Origin: 66-474 sp035695065
GTDB lineage: Bacteria; Pseudomonadota; Gammaproteobacteria; Xanthomonadales; Rhodanobacteraceae
DNA length: 64,000 nt
Direction of reading: 5' to 3'
Assembly: GCA_035695065.1 (NCBI GenBank)
Contig: DASSEW010000020.1
Coordinates: forward strand, 1-64,000
In this document: positions 58,334 through 64,000 of the stretch, piece by piece
How the letters are laid out: each line of letters opens with the position of its first letter
Position numbering within the stretch: the first letter of the stretch is position 1
Position numbers and translations under genes: made by a program
Notes under the pieces: generated by a model
What the model saw: only the letters and a program-made list of their open reading frames with translations
The model's database searches: none
Told to the model about the DNA's origin: nothing

Positions 58334-58564
58334 GGCTGGTCCCCGCTCCTTTGCGAGTTGTAGATAAAAAGGCAGTAGCAGGTGCTGTGGTTAACTTGAA
58401 AAAGGGCAAAACACTTCTACTTACAACGGATTACGTTTAAAGACCCCTGTGGGCGAGAGCTCTGCCCGACTGTGGATGGATTGTGGGCAACGCGGCGACC
58501 GGACCGCTCGCACGATTCATCCACAGCTTCCCCCGCCGATTTTCACGGAGTTTTCCGGAACCCC
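58334..58564. other. Chromosomal replication origin (oriC) candidate
   Basis: The dnaA-dnaN intergenic region has several near-consensus DnaA boxes (relative to TTATCCACA): TTAACCACA at 58386-58394 (8/9, minus), TGTGGATGG at 58471-58479 (7/9), TGTGGGCAA at 58482-58490 (7/9), TCATCCACA at 58517-58525 (8/9, plus), and a weaker one at 58448-58456. An AT-rich stretch (about 58390-58443) could unwind first. No perfect box was found; assignment rests on clustering and position. Confidence 0.75.
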
Positions 58565-59875
58565 TCAACCGGTAAGTATACGGATCAATTTGTCCCAATC
58601 CTGGTGCACGCGCATGTCATTGTCGCGCAGCGCCCGGATGGTACGACAGGCATGCAACACCGTCGTATGGTCGCGGCCGCCGAAGGCTTCGCCGATCTCG
58701 GGAAGGCTGTGCTCGGTCAATTCCTTGGCGAGGGCCATCGCCAGTTGCCGCGGTCGGGCCAGCGAACGGACACGGCTCTTGGACAGCAGATCGGACAGGC
58801 GCACCTGGTAATAATCGGCGACCGTCTTCTGGATGTTCGGGATCGTGATCGCCTGCGCGTGGACGCGCAGCAGATCGCTCAGGGTTTCCTGCACGAAATC
58901 CAGCGAGATCTCGCGACCGAAGAAGTTCGCCCGCGCCGCGACCGTGTTGAGCGCACCTTCCAGGTCGCGCACGTTGGTGCGGATCCGGCGCGCCAGCAGC
59001 ATGGCGACGTCTTCAGGCATGCGCATCCCGCGCAACCTCGCCTTCTCCAGCAGGATCGCCGCGCGGGTCTCGAAATCGGGTGGCTCGATCGCGACCGACA
59101 AGCCCCAGTTCAGCCGCGACTTCAGGCGCGGCTCCAGGTTCTCCACTTCGCGCGGGTACCGATCGCACGTGAGGATGATCTGCTGCTTGCCTTCGACCAG
59201 CGTGTTGAAGGTGTGGAAGAACTCTTCCTGAGTGGTGTCCTTGCCGCCGAAGAACTGGATGTCGTCGATCAGCAGCGCGTCCACCGAGCGGAAGCGCTTC
59301 TTGAAATCGTCCATGTTCTTGGTGCGGAGCGCCTCGATCATCATGCTGGTGAAGCGCTCGGAATGGACATAGAGCAGCTTCATGCCCGGGTTGCATTGCC
59401 GCATCAGATTACCGGCGGCCTGCATCAGGTGGGTCTTGCCGAGTCCGGTGCCACCGTAGAGCAGCAGCGGGTTGTAGGCGCGGCCGGGGTTCTGCGCCAC
59501 CTGCATGGCGGCGGCCTTGCCGAGCTGGTTGGACTTGCCCTCGACGAAATTGTCGAAGGTGTAGTGGGGATCAAGGTGTGACGGTTGCGCCGGCTCCGGG
59601 CCCGACCCGGACCCCGCGGCCGGCGAGGCGGGCGGCGCGATCGAGCCGACCTGCAGCCGCACCGCAACCGGGCGCCCGGCCACATCGCCCAGCGCCAATT
59701 CGATCTTCGCCAGATATTCGCTGCGCACGCGGTCGAGTGCGTAGGTGTTGGGCGCGAACAGGAGCAGGCCCTCGCCGCCCTCGCGCGCCTGGAGCGGATG
59801 CAGCCAGGTATGCAAGACCTGCTCGCTCAACTCACCTTCGAGGCGTTGCAGGCAGCGCCGCCACAAATCGCTCAT
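58565..59875 (-). CDS. dnaA: Chromosomal replication initiator protein DnaA
   Basis: Replication initiator, 436 residues. Domain I starts MSDLWRRCLQRLEGELSEQVLHTWLHPL; a Pro/Gly-rich linker follows to about 103; the AAA+ domain has Walker A YGGTGLGKTHLMQA and Walker B ALLIDDIQFFGGKDTTQEEFFHTFN; domain IV ends with the box-binding signature IGEAFGGRDHTTVLHACRTI. The ATG at 59875 is fixed by the domain I opening; the open frame continues upstream without homology. It diverges from rpmH. Confidence 0.97.
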   Translation of the reverse strand: MSDLWRRCLQRLEGELSEQVLHTWLHPLQAREGGEGLLLFAPNTYALDRVRSEYLAKIELALGDVAGRPVAVRLQVGSIAPPASPAAGSGSGPEPAQPSHLDPHYTFDNFVEGKSNQLGKAAAMQVAQNPGRAYNPLLLYGGTGLGKTHLMQAAGNLMRQCNPGMKLLYVHSERFTSMMIEALRTKNMDDFKKRFRSVDALLIDDIQFFGGKDTTQEEFFHTFNTLVEGKQQIILTCDRYPREVENLEPRLKSRLNWGLSVAIEPPDFETRAAILLEKARLRGMRMPEDVAMLLARRIRTNVRDLEGALNTVAARANFFGREISLDFVQETLSDLLRVHAQAITIPNIQKTVADYYQVRLSDLLSKSRVRSLARPRQLAMALAKELTEHSLPEIGEAFGGRDHTTVLHACRTIRALRDNDMRVHQDWDKLIRILTG

Positions 59876-59993
59876 GGCAGCTCGCAGTAGGAGGGAACGT
59901 GTTGCATGATGCACCCGCAAACAAACCGGCAGTCTAGCATCCGCGCACAGGGTTGCCCCGCCGGCTTCCGACCGCGGGAAGGCGCACTGCGGC

Positions 59994-60022
59994 TTGACAT
60001 GCGGGCACATCCCCCGTAGAGT
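59994..60022 (+). promoter_or_regulatory. Promoter of rpmH-rnpA
   Basis: A sigma-70 promoter with TTGACA (59994-59999), a 17-bp spacer and TAGAGT (60017-60022). It lies about 60 bp before the rpmH start, in the dnaA-rpmH divergent region. Confidence 0.72.
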
Positions 60023-60083
60023 CCCACGTCTTTTTTCACGCTCGTCGCGCGGGAGCACCCGTGCCGCGGCCCTGGAGATTTTC

Positions 60084-60218
60084 ATGAAACGCACCTATCA
60101 GCCCAGCCGGCTCAAGCGCGCCCGCACCCATGGCTTCCGCGCTCGCATGGCGACCGCCGACGGCCGCAAGGTGCTGGCTGCCCGCCGCGCCAAGGGCCGC
60201 AAGCGCCTGATCCCGTAA
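60084..60218 (+). CDS. rpmH: 50S ribosomal protein L34
   Basis: A 44-residue, highly basic ribosomal protein: MKRTYQPSRLKRARTHGFRARMATADGRKVLAARRAKGRKRL. GGAG precedes the ATG by 8 bases. It is the first gene of the operon with rnpA 5 bp downstream. Confidence 0.98.
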   Translation: MKRTYQPSRLKRARTHGFRARMATADGRKVLAARRAKGRKRLIP

Positions 60219-60223
60219 GCGCG

Positions 60224-60607
60224 ATGACCACCGCGCTCGGCCTGCCGCCCAGCGCGCGGCTGCGCCGAGCGGCCGATTTCGCCGCCCTGCGGCACGCGCC
60301 GGGCAGACTGGACACCCGCTTCTTCCTGATCCGCTATTGCACCAGCGAGGCGGGATGTGCGCGGCTGGGTCTCGCGGTTTCGCGGCGCGTGTCCAAACGG
60401 GCGGTAGATCGCAACCGCATCAAGCGCAATGTGCGCGAATCGTTCCGCCACGCTCGGGTGCAAATGCCCGCCTTCGATCTGTTGCTGATCGCGCGCCAGC
60501 AAGCCGCGACGGCTGCCGGTCCTGCGCTGCGCGCGGACCTGGATGCGGCATGGTTTCGCCTGAAGCCGTTGAAGCAGGACGGCGCGCCCGGCACAATCGC
60601 GGATTGA
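60224..60607 (+). CDS. rnpA: Ribonuclease P protein component
   Basis: A 127-residue protein subunit that helps RNase P RNA mature tRNA 5' ends. The RNR motif region is LAVSRRVSKRAVDRNRIKRNVRESFR, and the opening LPPSARLRRAADFAALR is typical. The ATG at 60224 is 5 bp after rpmH. A yidD gene, often present between rnpA and yidC, is absent from the following 137 bp. Confidence 0.95.
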   Translation: MTTALGLPPSARLRRAADFAALRHAPGRLDTRFFLIRYCTSEAGCARLGLAVSRRVSKRAVDRNRIKRNVRESFRHARVQMPAFDLLLIARQQAATAAGPALRADLDAAWFRLKPLKQDGAPGTIAD

Positions 60608-60744
60608 TCCGCGGGCTGCGGGCCACCATTCCCCGATTTTCCGGAGCGCTCTTCGCAACAGAGGGCGATCAAGTCTTGCATCGCGAGATTTGAGGATCTC
60701 GGCGGATCGGCGCGAACACTTCAGATCAACTAAAGAGCTTCCAG

Positions 60745-62505
60745 GTGATCAATCAAACCCGAACCCTGCTGGTCGTGGCACTGCTGTTCGTCGCCTGGCT
60801 GATCTGGAATCAATGGCAGCAGGACTACGCGCCGCCGCCTGCACAGACCACCGCGCAGCAGGCGCCTGCCGCCGCGATGAACGCCGCTGCGAACGCGCCT
60901 GCCACGGCCGCGCCGGGCGAAGTGCCTCTCGCGAACGCGCCGGCCCCCGCAAGCAGTTCGGCGGTCCCTGCAGCGAAAGCCGCGCCCGCCGTTCCCGAAA
61001 ACGGCACGCCGTCGGAAGCGGCTGCACCCCATCAGTACGTCACCCTCAGCAACGACGTACTGCGCCTGACCATCGACACGCGCGGCGGAAGCATCGTGCG
61101 CGCCGATCTGCTGGCGTATCCGAAGGAAGTGAAAGGCGACACCGCGCCGGTGCGCCTGCTCAGTGACGATCCGCAGAGCCTGTTCGTCGCCCAGGATGGT
61201 CTGGTTGGCGCCAACGGCAGCCCGGCGCCGGATCACCTGGCGATGTTCACGGCCGGCGCGCCGTCGTACTCGCTGCGGCCGGGCGACAATGAAGTCACCG
61301 CTGTGCTGACCTGGCACGATGCTTCCGGCCTCAGCGTCAGCAAGCGCTACACGCTCAAGCGCGGCAGCTACGTGGTCGGACTGGCGCAGCAGATCGACAA
61401 CCGCAGCGCGCAAAGCTGGAGCGGCAACGCCTACGAACAGATCGAGCGCGTCGAGCCGCCGGCGCCGCCCAAGCATTTCCTCGAGTTCTACGATCCGGAG
61501 CGCTCCAGCTTCCTGGGCGCGGCGTGGTACAGCCAGAGCGACAAATTCGAGAAGCTCGCCTTCGACAAGTTCGAGAAGGATCCGCTGAACCGCGAGGTGA
61601 GGGGCGGCTGGATCGCGATGATCCAGCACTACTTCTTCGCCGCGTGGATTCCGCCGAGCGCGCAGACGGACCAGTTCAGCAGCGCCCAACTGCCGCCCGC
61701 TGCCGGCGGCAAGCCGCGCTACATCATCCGCTCGCGCGGGCCGGGCGCCACGGTCGCGCCCGGCAAGAGCGCCACGCTCGATGCCGAGCTCTATGTCGGA
61801 CCGAAGACGCAGAACACGCTCTCCGCGGTTGCGCCGGGGCTGGAGCTGACCGTCGATTACGGCATCTTCACCGTGATCGCGCAGCCGCTGTTCTGGGTGC
61901 TCTCGAAGTTCCACGCCTTCGTCGGCAACTGGGGCATCGCGATCATCCTGCTGGTGCTGCTGATCAAGGCGCTGTTCTTCAAGCTGACCGAACAGCAGTA
62001 CAAGGCCGGGGCCAAGATGCGCAAGCTCACGCCGAAGATCCAGGCGCTGAAGGAGCGCTTCGGCGAGGACAAGCAGAAGCAGCAGCAGGCGATGATGGAG
62101 CTGTACAAGAAGGAGAAGGTCAATCCGCTGGCCGGATGCCTGCCTTCGCTGGTGCAGATCCCGGTGTTCTTCGCGTTGTATTACGTGCTGATGTACAGCG
62201 TCGAGTTGCGCCACGCGCCATTCTTCGGCTGGATCCACGATCTGTCCGCGCCGGATCCGTACTTCATCCTGCCGGCGCTGTACACGATCACCATGATCGC
62301 AACGCAGTTCCTGACGCCGAGCCCGGGCATGGACCCGACCCAGGCGAAGATCATGAAGGTGATGCCGATCGTGTTCGCGGTGATGTTCGCGTTCTTCCCG
62401 GCCGGTCTCACGCTCTACTACGTGGTGAATGGCCTGACCAGCGTGATCCAGCAATGGGTGATCACGCGCAGCATCGAACGGGCGGATACGAAAGCCAGGG
62501 CGTGA
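60745..62505 (+). CDS. yidC: Membrane protein insertase YidC
   Basis: A 586-residue inner-membrane insertase/chaperone for Sec-dependent and independent membrane proteins. TM1 is LLVVALLFVAWLIWNQWQQDY, followed by an Ala/Pro-rich linker to about residue 90, a large periplasmic domain to about 370 (VRGGWIAMIQHYFFAAWIPP), then the conserved core (FVGNWGIAIILLVLLIKALFFKLTEQQYKAGAKMRKL, NPLAGCLPSLVQIPVFFALYYVL, IVFAVMFAFFPAGLTLYYVVNGLTSVIQQWVI). The start is GTG 60745, with AGAGC upstream. mnmE follows after 15 bp. Confidence 0.96.
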   Translation: MINQTRTLLVVALLFVAWLIWNQWQQDYAPPPAQTTAQQAPAAAMNAAANAPATAAPGEVPLANAPAPASSSAVPAAKAAPAVPENGTPSEAAAPHQYVTLSNDVLRLTIDTRGGSIVRADLLAYPKEVKGDTAPVRLLSDDPQSLFVAQDGLVGANGSPAPDHLAMFTAGAPSYSLRPGDNEVTAVLTWHDASGLSVSKRYTLKRGSYVVGLAQQIDNRSAQSWSGNAYEQIERVEPPAPPKHFLEFYDPERSSFLGAAWYSQSDKFEKLAFDKFEKDPLNREVRGGWIAMIQHYFFAAWIPPSAQTDQFSSAQLPPAAGGKPRYIIRSRGPGATVAPGKSATLDAELYVGPKTQNTLSAVAPGLELTVDYGIFTVIAQPLFWVLSKFHAFVGNWGIAIILLVLLIKALFFKLTEQQYKAGAKMRKLTPKIQALKERFGEDKQKQQQAMMELYKKEKVNPLAGCLPSLVQIPVFFALYYVLMYSVELRHAPFFGWIHDLSAPDPYFILPALYTITMIATQFLTPSPGMDPTQAKIMKVMPIVFAVMFAFFPAGLTLYYVVNGLTSVIQQWVITRSIERADTKARA

Positions 62506-62520
62506 TCGAAAGGAGCGGGC

Positions 62521-63870
62521 ATGGGTGGCTCCGCGACCGATACGATCGTTGCGATTGCGACACCGCCGGGTAGCGGCGGCATCGGCGTGCTGCGCGTGTC
62601 GGGACCGCGCGTTCCGCAGATCGCGCAAGCGTGGCTCGGCGAAGCGCCGATGCCGCGCACAGCACGACTGGCTGCCTTGAAGGACGAACACGGCGCACTG
62701 ATTGACCGCGCGCTGCTGCTGTACTTCGAGGCGCCGCATTCCTTCACCGGCGAACACGTGCTGGAAATCCACGCGCACGGCGCGCCAGTGGTGCTGGACG
62801 CGCTGCGCCGGCGCGTGTGCGGGTTCGGTGCGCGACATGCGCGCGCCGGCGAGTTCTCCGAACGCGCCTTCCTCAATGGCAAGCTCGACCTCGCGCAGGC
62901 CGAGGCGATCGCCGACCTGATCGCATCGAAGTCGCAAGCGCAGGCGCGCGCCGCGTTGCGATCCTTGCAAGGCGAATTCTCGTCCCGAGTCCGAGACCTG
63001 TTGCTGGCGCTGATAGCAGTGCGTGCGCACGTGGAAGCGGCGATCGATTTTCCCGAAGAGGAAATCGATTTCCTTTCCGATCCCATGTTGCGCAGGCGGC
63101 TGCAGGAGTTGCGCGAACAGTTGCGCGTCTTGCTCGCGCAAGCGCGCCGCGGCGTCCGCCTCACCGACGGCCTGCACGTGGCGATCGTCGGCCGGCCCAA
63201 CGTCGGCAAGTCGAGCCTGCTGAATGCGCTGGCGGCGGAAGAGCGCGCGATCGTGGCCGAGATCCCCGGTACCACCCGTGACGTGCTGCGCGAGGAAGTG
63301 CATATCGACGAGATCGCGCTCACGCTGGCCGACACCGCCGGGCTCCGCGACGCGACTGACGCGATCGAAGGCGAAGGCATTCGCCGTGCACGCGCGGAAC
63401 TGGCGCGCGCCGATGTCGCGCTGCTGGTGACCGACGCGCCAAACCTGCAGGCCGATCTGAAATTTCTGGATGACGCACCGCACGCCGCGGCGCGCCTGAT
63501 CGTGGTCAATAAGATCGACCTGCAGGACGCGCACCCGGCACGCGAAACACGCGACGGCATGGAAGTGATCGCGTTGTCGGCCAGGACCGGAGCGGGCCTC
63601 GATCTGCTGCGCGACGCGTTGAAGCACCACGCTGGAGCAGGCGATACCGAAGGCGGCGCCTTCAGCGCGCGCGCACGCCACGTGCTGGCGCTGGAGCAGG
63701 CGCAAATGCATGCGGATGCCGCAGAACGCGTGCTGCGCGAAACGGGCGCGGGCGAACTGGCTGCCGAGGAACTGCGCCAGGCGCAGCATCATCTCGGCGA
63801 AGTCACCGGCGAGTTCACCAGCGAGGATTTGCTGGGCGCGATCTTTTCGACCTTCTGCATCGGGAAATGA
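62521..63870 (+). CDS. mnmE: tRNA modification GTPase MnmE
   Basis: With MnmG modifies U34 of several tRNAs to 5-carboxymethylaminomethyluridine types. The 449 residues include the folate-binding N-terminal domain (TDTIVAIATPPGSGGIGVLRVSGP), the helical domain, and the GTPase with VAIVGRPNVGKSSLLNAL, AEIPGTTRDVLREEV, LADTAGLRD and VNKIDLQ, ending in the terminal FCIGK whose Cys is functionally required. It is the last gene of the rpmH-rnpA-yidC-mnmE run. Confidence 0.97.
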   Translation: MGGSATDTIVAIATPPGSGGIGVLRVSGPRVPQIAQAWLGEAPMPRTARLAALKDEHGALIDRALLLYFEAPHSFTGEHVLEIHAHGAPVVLDALRRRVCGFGARHARAGEFSERAFLNGKLDLAQAEAIADLIASKSQAQARAALRSLQGEFSSRVRDLLLALIAVRAHVEAAIDFPEEEIDFLSDPMLRRRLQELREQLRVLLAQARRGVRLTDGLHVAIVGRPNVGKSSLLNALAAEERAIVAEIPGTTRDVLREEVHIDEIALTLADTAGLRDATDAIEGEGIRRARAELARADVALLVTDAPNLQADLKFLDDAPHAAARLIVVNKIDLQDAHPARETRDGMEVIALSARTGAGLDLLRDALKHHAGAGDTEGGAFSARARHVLALEQAQMHADAAERVLRETGAGELAAEELRQAQHHLGEVTGEFTSEDLLGAIFSTFCIGK

Positions 63871-63885
63871 CCACGGGATGTGGTC

Positions 63886-63922
63886 ATCCCGGCCAGCACA
63901 GGGATGTGCGTTGAGCCGGGAT
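63886..63922. repeat. Intergenic inverted repeat after mnmE
   Basis: ATCCCGGC (63886-63893) and GCCGGGAT (63915-63922) with the flanking GTC and CCAG resemble the dispersed GTCATCCCGGC-type repeats of many proteobacterial genomes. The remaining 78 bp to the window end contain related fragments (CATGGATG twice) and no gene. Confidence 0.5.
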
Positions 63923-64000
63923 CCAGATCAAGACACTCATCCCGTGCAGCCATGGATGGCCGAGGACACGAGGTCCATCTTGCGCACGCATGGATGCGTC

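Noticed and set aside
60608..60744. yidD between rnpA and yidC
   Set aside because: No open frame with the YidD motif is present in the 137-bp gap.
60730..63792. Very long open frame (1020 codons) on the minus strand opposite yidC and mnmE
   Set aside because: It is antisense to two certain genes, has a histidine/arginine/glutamine-rich composition typical of the shadow of GC-rich codons, and no domain is recognisable.
1..64000. CRISPR arrays, tRNA and rRNA genes
   Set aside because: No regularly spaced repeat series and no tRNA- or rRNA-like stretches were noticed on reading either strand.

Overview
The window is a high-GC gammaproteobacterial chromosome segment around the replication origin. 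The order dnaA-dnaN-recF-gyrB, then a tetratricopeptide gene, tonB-exbB-exbD-exbD and pdxJ, with rpmH-rnpA-yidC-mnmE diverging from dnaA, is the arrangement familiar from Xanthomonas and its relatives. A non-Xanthomonas genus of the Xanthomonadales (Rhodanobacteraceae or Lysobacteraceae type) is the best guess. This rests on gene order and protein flavour, not on a search.

Bases 1-23385 are ordinary core and near-core chromosome: glnA (3' end cut off) with a sigma-54/NtrC promoter, uppP, a YqjD/YqjE/CsbD-type envelope stress cluster, an AI-2E family exporter, two tetratricopeptide enzymes (an Asp/Asn hydroxylase fusion and a sulfotransferase-like fusion), a secreted sugar dehydrogenase, a lysophospholipid acyltransferase/hydrolase pair, phhA, a RES-Xre toxin-antitoxin operon, a very large secreted BNR/VPS10-type protein with an amino acid permease, a WYL regulator, a GST/NIPSNAP operon, and fbp.

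Bases 23386-45289 (about 21.9 kb) are a mobile defence island. It has split one radical SAM gene (PA0069-like family): the 5' part is at 45290-45544 and the 3' part at 22546-23385, both on the minus strand. Joining them restores the Fe-S motif in frame. At the right end is a recombination module of three tyrosine recombinases plus a small coiled-coil protein, resembling an expanded Tn554 tnpABC set. The cargo is: an Xre regulator with its own operator, an SseB-like protein, an SOS-associated peptidase with a coiled-coil insert, a type I restriction-modification operon with a KAP-type NTPase between hsdS and hsdR, a four-gene ubiquitin-like conjugation operon (ubiquitin-like protein, E2-like, JAMM peptidase, E1-like), a divergent Xre/ImmA-IrrE pair, and an Abi (HEPN) protein preceded by a candidate structured RNA. 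The ubiquitin-like operon is the most interesting item: its modifier ends in RRGG followed by two serines, which suggests that the JAMM peptidase trims it before conjugation.

Bases 45290-64000 return to core chromosome: acs (acetyl-CoA synthetase), a phosphopantetheinyl transferase, a candidate small RNA, pdxJ, the TonB energising complex, gyrB, recF, dnaN, the origin, dnaA, rpmH, rnpA, yidC and mnmE. No tRNA, rRNA or CRISPR array was seen.
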